In this document: piece by piece, positions 56,428 to 64,000 of the stretch
Layout: each line of letters begins with the position of its first letter
Position numbering within the stretch: position 1 is the stretch's first letter
DNA from: Dinghuibacter silviterrae
GTDB taxonomy: Bacteria; Bacteroidota; Bacteroidia; Chitinophagales; Chitinophagaceae
Direction: 5' to 3'
Assembly: GCF_004366355.1 (NCBI RefSeq)
Contig: NZ_SODV01000001.1
Coordinates: 3,844,001 to 3,908,000 of the forward strand
Length of the DNA: 64,000 nt
Made by a program: the position numbers and the translations under genes
The notes under the pieces: generated by a model
Told to the model about the DNA's origin: nothing
What the model saw: the letters and a program-made list of their open reading frames with translations, nothing else
Database searches by the model: none

Positions 56428-58839
56428 CTATTCCGTCCGCAAACTTTTAACAGGATTCCTTAAAGCCACGCGCAGCGCCTGATAACTCACGGTCCCGAGC
56501 GCGATGACGACGGCGGCGAGACCGGCAAGCAAAAAAATCCACGCACTGATGCCGATCCGGTAGGCAAACCCCTGGAGCCAGCGGTGCATCATGTACCACG
56601 CGATGGGGGAGGCCACCGCGAGGGCAACCAGGACGAGCCCCACGAATTCGCGGTTGAGCAGGAGCATGATGTCTGTAACCCGGGCCCCGAGGATTTTGCG
56701 GATGCCGATTTCCTTGGTGCGTTTTTCGGCGGTGAACAGCGAAAGGCCGAAAAGACCGATACAGGAAATGAGGATGGCCACGCCCATGGCGGTGTTCATA
56801 AGCCAGCCCGTTTTTTGATCTTCTTCGTAGAGGCGGGCGAGGGCATCGTCGTAGAATTGGTAGGCAAAAGTTTGGTCGGGATAGACTTCTTTCCAGGCCG
56901 TCCCGATGCGGCTGAGCAGGGCCTGCACAGCACCGGGGCCCATTCCTTTCGTGGCGAGCTTGAGGACGAGGGTGCGCTCCCTGTCGACCCGGTGCAACAG
57001 GCACATGGGGAGGATAGGGTCGTGCATCGACCGCTCGTGGAAGTCGGCCACGACGCCGACAACGGGGTAGGGCCGGCCGTTCCAGTACAACATCCGCCCA
57101 AGGGCGTCAAATGGTTTGGTCACCCCCAGGACCCGCGCCAGGGTCTCGTTGATGACAAACTCCCGGGTGCTGTCGGAGGGGAGCAGGTTCCGGCCGGCAA
57201 GCAGCCGTACCTGGTACAAGGGGATAAAACCGGTATCGGCGGCTATTTGGGCGACACCGGTTTCCAGCACGTCCTGGCGGGTAAACCGCAAACGCATACC
57301 CCGGCCGTTGCTTTCCAACGGGGGCGTCCATTGCACGGCAAGCCGGCTGATGCCGGGCATTCCCCGTAAACGCTCCGCCAGCACGCCGATCTTGGACAGG
57401 CTGTCGGCCCCGGGTGTACCGATGGTCACGACGGCATCGGAGGCAAAGCCCAGGTCTTTTTCGCGCGCGTATTTGAGCTGATGTGCGATGACGATGCTGC
57501 CGATGATGAACACCAGGGAAACCGTGAATTGAAAAACGATGAGTCCCTTCCGGAGGAGCCATTTTTCGCCGCCCCGCTCCACGCCGGCGTCGCGGAGGTG
57601 GAGGGCAGGAGTATAGGAAGAGATGACCCTGGCGGGGTACAAACCCGCCAGCAGGGTCGTCCCCACACCGGCGCACAGCAGGAAGGCGAGGACCGCAGGC
57701 TGTGAGGGGTGGAAGCGGACACCACCGGGCAAAAAGTCCCGGAACACCGTCAGCACCGGGGTGACCAGGGCGACCGCGAGCAAAAGCGCCAGACCCACCA
57801 TCAGGCCGGTCTCGATGAGATACCGGACCACCAGGCTGGTGCGGCTGCTGCCGAGCACTTTCCGGACGCTGACCTCCTTTGCCCTCCGGATGGACTGGGC
57901 GGTGGCCAGGTTGACAAAATTGACGACAGCCAGGAGCAGTATAAACAAGGCAATCCCCATCAATGCATACAGGGTGGTCATATCTGCGGTGCGGGTAGGG
58001 TTTTCTATCAGGTCCCGGTCATAATGGATCCGGCGCAAAGGTTCCAACTGTAGCGAAAGCCGGAGCTTGTCTGTATTATGCCGGTCCACCAGGCCCTTCA
58101 AACCGGCGTTGAGGGCCGCCGGGCCCACGTGGGGGGCGAGCTTTACAAAAGTCCAGGTGGATACGGTTCCCTGATCCCAGGTGTCCGGGAGGATGCCCGC
58201 GGCCCAAAAGGTGTTTTGCAGCGTGCCATACGAAATAAACTCCTTAAAGCCCAGGTCCGTCGGCTGGGTCCAGTCTTCGACGATACCGGTGACATGGACC
58301 GGGACGGAGTCGTCATACACCAGAGACAGGCCGATAAAACCGGAGGGGTCCAGGTTCCCGAAATACCGCCGCGCCGCACTGGACGTAAGGACCACCGAAT
58401 AGGGCGCCGCCAGGGCGGTTTCCTTATCCCCTGCCAGCCAGGTATAGGGAAGGATGTCGAAATATTGACCCTCCGTAATCGCCGCGCCCTGGGCGTCGAA
58501 GTGCTGGCCACCCGCGTCCGCTTTGGCCCTGATGGGGATGATCCCTGCGGCGGTTTCGACACCCGCCAGCTCCGTCCGGGCCGAGCGCGCGACGGTTGTC
58601 GGGAGCTTGATCAGGTGTATAACGTCCCCGGTGCTTTCCCGGACGTTGCCGATGACGCGGTATACCCGGTCTCCGTCCGGGTGAAAGGTATCAAAGCTGC
58701 GTTCGTAGTGGATGACCACAAAAAGGGTGATGCATGCACAAAGTCCCAGGGCCAGGCCCAGGACGTTGATCCCGGTGTAGACCTTGCTGCGGATCAGGTT
58801 GCGGCAGGCCAGCGAGAAGTGATTGATGTATATTCGCAT
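56428..58839 (-). CDS. ABC transporter permease, MacB/FtsX type (array gene 1)
   Basis: This 803-residue permease has the two-module MacB/FtsX layout: TM1 with INVLGLALGLCACITLFVVIHYERSFDTF, a periplasmic core, the first FtsX block with ATAQSIRRAKEVSVRKVLGSSRTSL, a second core, and the final block RTKEIGIRKILGARV with two more membrane helices. It differs in sequence from the permease at 14 kb but has the same layout. No ATPase gene is adjacent. The gene starts 2 bp past the start of the small opposite-strand gene. Confidence 0.9.
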   Translation of the reverse strand: MRIYINHFSLACRNLIRSKVYTGINVLGLALGLCACITLFVVIHYERSFDTFHPDGDRVYRVIGNVRESTGDVIHLIKLPTTVARSARTELAGVETAAGIIPIRAKADAGGQHFDAQGAAITEGQYFDILPYTWLAGDKETALAAPYSVVLTSSAARRYFGNLDPSGFIGLSLVYDDSVPVHVTGIVEDWTQPTDLGFKEFISYGTLQNTFWAAGILPDTWDQGTVSTWTFVKLAPHVGPAALNAGLKGLVDRHNTDKLRLSLQLEPLRRIHYDRDLIENPTRTADMTTLYALMGIALFILLLAVVNFVNLATAQSIRRAKEVSVRKVLGSSRTSLVVRYLIETGLMVGLALLLAVALVTPVLTVFRDFLPGGVRFHPSQPAVLAFLLCAGVGTTLLAGLYPARVISSYTPALHLRDAGVERGGEKWLLRKGLIVFQFTVSLVFIIGSIVIAHQLKYAREKDLGFASDAVVTIGTPGADSLSKIGVLAERLRGMPGISRLAVQWTPPLESNGRGMRLRFTRQDVLETGVAQIAADTGFIPLYQVRLLAGRNLLPSDSTREFVINETLARVLGVTKPFDALGRMLYWNGRPYPVVGVVADFHERSMHDPILPMCLLHRVDRERTLVLKLATKGMGPGAVQALLSRIGTAWKEVYPDQTFAYQFYDDALARLYEEDQKTGWLMNTAMGVAILISCIGLFGLSLFTAEKRTKEIGIRKILGARVTDIMLLLNREFVGLVLVALAVASPIAWYMMHRWLQGFAYRIGISAWIFLLAGLAAVVIALGTVSYQALRVALRNPVKSLRTE

Positions 58840-59065
58840 GATGGATGTATCCGGTTTATCTGACTACCAACTCTTCGAACTGTCCTCGAACCGCAAACTC
58901 GACCCCGACATACGGGCGGCGGCGGCCGGCGAACTTGAACGGCGCAACCTGACCGACGAACAACGGGGGCTATTGCTCCTGAAACGCGAGCAGCTTTTGG
59001 GGGAGAGCCAGCCGGAGTCCAACAAGCTGCTGCGGGTCATGAACTGGTTTTTGGGGCGCAGCTAG
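58838..59065 (+). CDS. Small conserved protein of unknown function
   Basis: The 75-residue product (MMDVSGLSDYQLFELSSNRKLDPDI...) is hydrophilic and predicted to be helical: AAAAGELERRNLTDEQRGLLLLKREQLL and NKLLRVMNWFLGRS. Short Bacteroidota proteins of this kind are known (LSDYQLFELSSNRKLD), but their role is not. Its start overlaps the divergent permease gene by 2 bp, and its stop abuts the next permease gene's stop. It is the only plus-strand gene in the permease array. Confidence 0.65.
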   Translation: MMDVSGLSDYQLFELSSNRKLDPDIRAAAAGELERRNLTDEQRGLLLLKREQLLGESQPESNKLLRVMNWFLGRS

Positions 59066-61453
59066 TCACTCCGCCCTCAAACTCCGCACCGGGTTGGCCA
59101 GGGCCGCCCGTAGCGCCTGCCAGGTCACCGTGGCCAGCGTGATGCTCACTGTCCCCGCGCCGGCCGCCACAAAGATCCACCAGTCGATCCCGGTATGGTA
59201 GGGGAATTGTTCCAGCCAGCGGTGCATGGCCATCCAGGAAAGCGGGATGGCAATACAGAGGGCCACGAGCACCAACCCTACAAAACTACCCGTCAGCAAC
59301 CGCCACAGGGAGAAAACCGAAGCGCCCAGTACTTTGCGTACGCCGATCTCTTTGGTCCGTTGTTCGGCCACAAAACTGGCCAACCCGAACAAACCCAGGC
59401 AACTGATAAAGATCGCCAGGGACGCCAGCAATGCCGCCAGTTTTCCGATGCGTTCCTCGGTGGCAAACTTGACGGCGTATTCCTGGTCGGCAAACCGATA
59501 ATCGAAGGGGGCGGAGGGGATGTATTGTTTGAACACCTTTTCAATCGCCTGCAGAGACGCAGCAGTGCTTTGCTGTGGGGAGAGGCGCATGATCATCCAG
59601 TGTGTGTCCCGGTAACCCATATTATAAATCGCCTGTTTGACGGGCTCATACGGGGATTCCATGACCATGTCCCGGGTCACACCGATCACGTGATAGTGGA
59701 TAGCATCTACTCCCGTGCCCCAGGTAACGGTCATGCCTATGGGATCCCCGTGCAACCCCATAAAACGGATGGCTGCTTCGTTGAGGACGATGGCGGTGGA
59801 ATCGGAGGCGAACGCCCTGGAAAAATTCCTCCCCTTCACAAACTGCCAACCCACCGTCTGGCCAAATTCGTGGGTGACGTAGAAATGAGCAAAGTCCCCC
59901 TCCACGTTCGGGTCCTTGCCCAGCCAGGAATAGCCGCCGTCATTCTGCCAGATTTCCATCAGCGGACTGGAGGATTCCGCAAATTCTGTCACTGCGCCCG
60001 TTCGTTTGAGTTCGGTTCGCATCAGGTCGAACTTGCCCTGGAAGTCCATGGTTTTCATTTCAACCATGATCAACCCCGACCGGTCATATCCCGTAGGCCG
60101 GTCTTTTGTAAAGCCGATCTGCCGGTATACGACCACCGTTCCGATGATCAGGAGTAAGGAGATGCAAAACTGTACCACCACCAGCGTCTTTCTTGGCAGG
60201 GACGCCTGGCGGACCCTGCCTTTGAGCACTTTTACCGGCTTAAAGGCCGACAGGTATAACGCCGGGTAGCTCCCCGCAATACACCCCGTCAGCAGGACAA
60301 AGGCCAGGTCCGCGGTCCAAAACCAAGGTGCCCTCCAGGGAATGGCAATATCTTTCGCCGCGATGTCGTTGAAGGCCGGCAGGCTGCTTTGTACCAGCAG
60401 GAGCGCTGCCGCAAAGGCACATCCAACCACCAAAAACGATTCTATGTAGAATTGGTAGATCAGTTGCCCCCGGGGCGACCCCACGGTTTTCCGGATGCCC
60501 ACCTCCCGGGCGCGTTTTTCGGAACGGGCGGTACTGAGGTTCATGAAATTGATACACGCCAGCAAAAGAACGAAGACGCCGATCAGGCCAAACAAATAAA
60601 CGGATTCGATGGCGCCGCCGGTTTGGACGCCGTTCTCCCAGTTCGAGCGCAAATGCCAGTCGCGCATGGGGTGGAGGAAAAGACGGGCGTTGTACTTTTT
60701 TTCCTCCGGAGGATCGTGTTGGTGTTTGATGTCGGCGATGGCGGCATTGGCCTCAGCCAGGCTCACCCCGTCAGCGAGTTGGACAAGGATCTGAAAGGAA
60801 TTGTTGTCCCAGACGGAAGCGTTCCGTTGTAACCATGGACTGGAACCAATGAGGTCCCAGGGGGCGATAAATTGCAGGTCGCTGAAATCCGAATTCTGCG
60901 GCAGGTCGGCATATACCCCGGTAACTTTGACATCCTCTTCGTTTTGGAGCTTCATCATCCGGTTCATGGGGTCCGCATCCCCAAAAAACGCTTTTGCCAC
61001 CGAGGCCGACAGCAAGATGGAATGAGGGTCCTTTAACCCATCCCTCGTTCCCCGGATCATTCGAAGCGACAACAATTCCGGCGTACCCGCGCCCATGTAA
61101 TGACCAGACTCCGAGAGGACCTTGTTCCCATAAGCCACCGTCGCATCCAACGGCCAGGCAGTGATCACGATGTTTTTGAATATGCGGCCATAGTGCTCTT
61201 TCAATTCCTTGTCTAGGGGCAAGGGCAACCCCTTGTAGGTTTCGACCTTCCCGTTTTCGGTTTCGTGCTGATAGATCTGGGCAATCCGGTCATAGTGTTC
61301 GAACCCGCGGTTAAACCGGAGCTCGTCCACGATCCAAAGGGCGATCATCATGGCCGCCGCCATACCGACGGCCAGGCCGCCGATATTCACCAGGGAAGAG
61401 GTCTTATTCCGGAGAAGGGCCCGCCAGGCCGTCTTCAGATAGCTTGCAAACAT
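59066..61453 (-). CDS. ABC transporter permease, MacB/FtsX type (array gene 2)
   Basis: This 795-residue permease has the same two-module layout: TM1 VNIGGLAVGMAAAMMIALWIVDELRFNRGF, a core domain, STARSEKRAREVGIRKTVGSPRGQLIYQF, and the final RTKEIGVRKVLGASVFSLWRLL. Its N-terminal TM differs from that of array gene 1 (WIVDELRFN subtype), and marks a separate sub-family, shared with many two-component-regulated 'FtsX-like permeases' of Bacteroidota. One base separates it from array gene 3, so the two are one transcript. Confidence 0.9.
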   Translation of the reverse strand: MFASYLKTAWRALLRNKTSSLVNIGGLAVGMAAAMMIALWIVDELRFNRGFEHYDRIAQIYQHETENGKVETYKGLPLPLDKELKEHYGRIFKNIVITAWPLDATVAYGNKVLSESGHYMGAGTPELLSLRMIRGTRDGLKDPHSILLSASVAKAFFGDADPMNRMMKLQNEEDVKVTGVYADLPQNSDFSDLQFIAPWDLIGSSPWLQRNASVWDNNSFQILVQLADGVSLAEANAAIADIKHQHDPPEEKKYNARLFLHPMRDWHLRSNWENGVQTGGAIESVYLFGLIGVFVLLLACINFMNLSTARSEKRAREVGIRKTVGSPRGQLIYQFYIESFLVVGCAFAAALLLVQSSLPAFNDIAAKDIAIPWRAPWFWTADLAFVLLTGCIAGSYPALYLSAFKPVKVLKGRVRQASLPRKTLVVVQFCISLLLIIGTVVVYRQIGFTKDRPTGYDRSGLIMVEMKTMDFQGKFDLMRTELKRTGAVTEFAESSSPLMEIWQNDGGYSWLGKDPNVEGDFAHFYVTHEFGQTVGWQFVKGRNFSRAFASDSTAIVLNEAAIRFMGLHGDPIGMTVTWGTGVDAIHYHVIGVTRDMVMESPYEPVKQAIYNMGYRDTHWMIMRLSPQQSTAASLQAIEKVFKQYIPSAPFDYRFADQEYAVKFATEERIGKLAALLASLAIFISCLGLFGLASFVAEQRTKEIGVRKVLGASVFSLWRLLTGSFVGLVLVALCIAIPLSWMAMHRWLEQFPYHTGIDWWIFVAAGAGTVSITLATVTWQALRAALANPVRSLRAE

Positions 61454-61454
61454 A

Positions 61455-63794
61455 TTATTCGTTCTTTAGGCTTTTGACAGGGTTGACAATGGCAGCCCGC
61501 GCGGCCTGTATACTCACGGTCGCCAGGGCAATCAGGACTGCGGCGCCGCCCGCCGCGACAAAAAACCAGGCGCTGAGTTGGATCCGGAACGCGTAGTCCC
61601 CGAGCCATCGTTGCATACAATAATAGGCGATGGGCGCGGCCAGGGCAAAGGATACGCCCACCAGCCGGAGGAACCCGCGGGACAAAAGGGCAACGATGCC
61701 CTGCACGGAAGCGCCGAGGACCTTTCTGATCCCGATCTCCTTGGTGCGTTGTTCCGCCGTAAAGGCCGCCAGGCCCCCCAGCCCGAGACAGGAAATGAAA
61801 ATCGCAAGCACCGCAAACGTGTTGAACAGAAAACCCAGCCGTTGTTCCGCCTGGTATTGCGCCGACAGTTGCTGGTCGACGAAACCATAGTCGGCGTCGT
61901 AATTGGGGTTGAGCCGGGTCATGACGGCGCGCAGGTCGCCGATGCCGGCGGGTGAGGTTTGGACAACGACCATCCTTCTGAGCCAGTCGTTTTTGGGCCC
62001 GGGGTTGTATTTGAAGATTAAGGGGTCCACCGCGGACTGAACCGGTTTGAAGTTGAAATCGTGGATGACTCCGATCACCACCCCCTTATTGTCCCATACC
62101 TGCAACGGTTTGCCCACCGCCGTCCGGGCGTCCCAGCCCAGCACCCTGAGCGCGCTTTCGTTGACGATATAGTTGAGCGAATCGGTAGGGTAAGCCGTCG
62201 AAAAATTGCGCCCGCTGACCAGGTGCATGCCGAAGACATCAATGGTGGCGGTATCCACGCCCATGACCGAAAACATCGGAAGGCTGTTGGGATCTTTCCC
62301 TTCCCAATGAACCCCGGCCGTGCCCATACTCAGGTTGACGGGTATCTCGGACACCACGGTGTATTTCCCGAGACGGGGGCTGGTGTTCATTTGCGCGGCG
62401 AGCGCGTCTATATGTCGCCCCAGGTCTCCTTTAAGCCGCGCGTACAGCAGGTTTGTTTTGTTAAAACCCGGGTCGCGTTCCCGGATATACCGCAGTTGGC
62501 TATACACCACGAGGGTCCCCACCATCAGGACGATAGAAACGACGAACTGGAAAACAACCAGGCCGTTCCGAAAAAGTGTGGACGATTGCCCGGGGGTGGC
62601 TGTGCCCTTTAGCACCTTGACGGGCTTGAAACCCGACAGGAAAAGGGCAGGGTAGGAACCCGCCACCAGCGCCGTCAGCAGGAATACCCCCAGCAGTATC
62701 CAGCCGTAGGCAAAGTCTACCGACAGCGTCGTGCCCAGGGCGTCGTTAAAAAAAGGAAGGGCTACAAAAAGCAAGACGAGACCCGCCAAAAGAGACAGGA
62801 ACGTGACCACGGCTGATTCTCCAAGGAATTGCGCGATCAGTTGCCAGCGCGGGGCGCCGATCACCTTGCGGACCCCGACTTCCTTTGCCCGCCGGGCCGA
62901 CCGGGCCGTGGCCAGGTTCATAAAATTGATACAGGCGACCAGGAGAATGATCAAGGCCACCAAGGAAAAAATGCGCACGTACCGGATATCCCCGTGACCC
63001 GTGATGTCATAAGGATAAGTGGAATACAGGTGGATCCGGTCCACCGGTTGCAGGGCGATGTCCGCTTTAAAACTCGCGTCTGCCTCAGCGTAGATTTGAT
63101 TGATCTGTCGTTGCAGCGCCGGGGCTTTTGCCGGGTCGAGCTGCACATAGGTATAGAAATTGAGGTTGTCCCAGTGATGGTTCAGGATGTCGCCGTCCGT
63201 TTTGGCGTCAAACGACATGGGTAATAAAATGTCCACCTGCAAATGGGTGTTGGAGGGCATGTCTTTGAGCACACCGGTGACCTTGAACACGTCCTTGTCC
63301 CCCATACGAATGGTCTCGCCGACAGGGTTCTTGTCTCCGAAGTATTTTTTAGCGATGTGTTCCGTGAGGAGTAAACCATCCGGCGCCACCAGGGCGGTGG
63401 CCGGATCGCCGGATACCAGCGGCAGGGAAAACATCCTCAACAGGCTGGGGTCCGCGAAAAACGCCCTTTTTTCCTCAAAATATTTGTTACCAACTGTAAA
63501 AACGGTGGATCCCCCGAAGGTGCCTTTTATGCGTGCGGTTTCGACCACCCCCGGGACCTGTGTTTTTAATGCCTCTGCCAGCGGGGCCCCTGTGAGCGGA
63601 TATTCCTGGTCGAGTACGCGGGCGGTGACCCGGTAGACGTCAGGATAGCGGTCAAAGCTCAGCTCGTGACGGACCCAAAGCCAGATCAGCAGGGAACACG
63701 CCAAGCCGGTGGACAAACCCACGACATTGAGCAGGGTAAACACGCGGTGCCGGGCCAGGTTCCGGACGGCGGTTTTGAAAAGGGTGCGCAGCAT
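61455..63794 (-). CDS. ABC transporter permease, MacB/FtsX type (array gene 3)
   Basis: The 779-residue permease opens with LNVVGLSTGLACSLLIWLWVRHELSFD and has the first FtsX block ATARSARRAKEVGVRKVIGAPRWQLIAQFLGES and the terminal block RTKEIGIRKVLGASVQGIVALLS. It is the first gene of a minus-strand transcript with array gene 2. Upstream lies a 184-bp intergenic region with a paired AACGTT palindrome. The substrate is unknown; such permeases may be regulated by the presence of the exported compound. Confidence 0.9.
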   Translation of the reverse strand: MLRTLFKTAVRNLARHRVFTLLNVVGLSTGLACSLLIWLWVRHELSFDRYPDVYRVTARVLDQEYPLTGAPLAEALKTQVPGVVETARIKGTFGGSTVFTVGNKYFEEKRAFFADPSLLRMFSLPLVSGDPATALVAPDGLLLTEHIAKKYFGDKNPVGETIRMGDKDVFKVTGVLKDMPSNTHLQVDILLPMSFDAKTDGDILNHHWDNLNFYTYVQLDPAKAPALQRQINQIYAEADASFKADIALQPVDRIHLYSTYPYDITGHGDIRYVRIFSLVALIILLVACINFMNLATARSARRAKEVGVRKVIGAPRWQLIAQFLGESAVVTFLSLLAGLVLLFVALPFFNDALGTTLSVDFAYGWILLGVFLLTALVAGSYPALFLSGFKPVKVLKGTATPGQSSTLFRNGLVVFQFVVSIVLMVGTLVVYSQLRYIRERDPGFNKTNLLYARLKGDLGRHIDALAAQMNTSPRLGKYTVVSEIPVNLSMGTAGVHWEGKDPNSLPMFSVMGVDTATIDVFGMHLVSGRNFSTAYPTDSLNYIVNESALRVLGWDARTAVGKPLQVWDNKGVVIGVIHDFNFKPVQSAVDPLIFKYNPGPKNDWLRRMVVVQTSPAGIGDLRAVMTRLNPNYDADYGFVDQQLSAQYQAEQRLGFLFNTFAVLAIFISCLGLGGLAAFTAEQRTKEIGIRKVLGASVQGIVALLSRGFLRLVGVSFALAAPIAYYCMQRWLGDYAFRIQLSAWFFVAAGGAAVLIALATVSIQAARAAIVNPVKSLKNE

Positions 63795-63889
63795 ACGGGG
63801 TCGGGAGCGAAAGCCATGCCGGACCTATACGTGACTGACTATCATCTGATTGAGGGGCGGACCGGTGAAAAAGGTGCCCGCTTTCGATA

Positions 63890-63919
63890 CAACGTTTGTT
63901 CGGTAGTGTGCAAACGTTG
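63890..63919. promoter_or_regulatory. Inverted repeat, possible operator
   Basis: CAACGTTTG and CAAACGTTG form a perfect 9-bp inverted repeat separated by 12 bases. Each half contains the palindrome AACGTT, with 21 bp between the centres (two helical turns). It lies between the divergent permease gene and the next plus-strand gene, where a dimeric repressor could bind. Confidence 0.45.
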
Positions 63920-63977
63920 GAATTCCGGGACCAACGGTCACGATCGCGCCTTGCTTTTTCAATATCTTGCCCCCCTT

Positions 63978-64000
63978 ATGAAGCGATACTTGCCGTTGTT
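63978..64000 (+). CDS. Start of a plus-strand gene (partial)
   Basis: An ATG follows a TATCTTGC -7-like box (63963-63970) by seven bases. Only seven complete codons are visible (MKRYLPL), which would fit the beginning of a signal peptide. The gene continues beyond the window. Confidence 0.45.

Overview
The window looks like a chromosomal segment of a GC-rich member of the Bacteroidota, most likely Chitinophagaceae (inferred from gene content, not from a search). The signs are a SusC/SusD pair, secreted proteins with type IX secretion (T9SS) C-terminal sorting domains, orphan MacB/FtsX-type permeases of about 800 residues, a LytS/LytTR two-component pair with a periplasmic propeller sensor, many short lipoproteins, and promoters of the Bacteroidota form TTTG-N18-20-TAnnTTTG. 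No phage, plasmid, CRISPR array or complete insertion sequence was found.

Layout. 0-3.5 kb: a class C beta-lactamase-like hydrolase, serA, then a 350-bp convergent intergenic region holding two long hairpins with an identical 37-bp core on either side of a 7-bp tandem repeat. 3.5-12.1 kb: a sugar/glycan region with a NahK-like kinase, the ADP/GDP-heptose style set gmhB-hddC-hddA with a glycosyltransferase, a GT2 enzyme, a DUF4199 membrane protein and a dihydroorotase homologue that has lost its metal ligands. 12.1-12.6 kb: tRNA-Pro(GGG) with its promoter, followed by nested palindromes. 12.6-27.4 kb: cell-surface genes, including a TIG lipoprotein, a permease, two near-identical 2.75-kb T9SS/SprB-repeat genes in tandem, an arabinofuranosidase-like T9SS protein, a 5'-truncated NHL protein, a beta-barrel and a lipoprotein. 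27.4-30.7 kb: a three-gene minus-strand operon of P450, isoprenylcysteine-methyltransferase-like protein and macrolide/UDP-type glycosyltransferase.

30.9-47.4 kb: two tandem lipoproteins built from a YRPG-type repeat (a third copy lies at 46.1 kb), a zinc peptidase-like protein, bluB, a broken DUF202 gene, an SMI1/KNR4 protein, GNAT enzymes, an azoR-DGPF-ECF42 sigma factor operon, and a LytS/LytTR pair followed by a degenerate aspartyl-protease homologue. 47.5-52.1 kb: SusC and SusD. 52.1-53.25 kb: an Rpn nuclease gene bracketed by direct copies of the last 23 bp of susD, so it looks like an inserted cassette. 53.2-56.4 kb: a frameshifted small gene, a zincin-like protein, and a protein with a Ser/Thr-rich linker and a nuclease-like C-terminus that resembles effectors of extracellular contractile injection systems. 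56.4-63.8 kb: three consecutive MacB/FtsX-type permeases with one small gene on the opposite strand.

The strongest candidates for something undescribed are the constant-core/variable-arm hairpin pair at 2.6-3.0 kb, the Rpn cassette at 52.06-53.25 kb, the four-way palindromic element after the tRNA at 12.3 kb, and the family of YRPG-repeat lipoproteins. All functional names come from reading motifs by eye.
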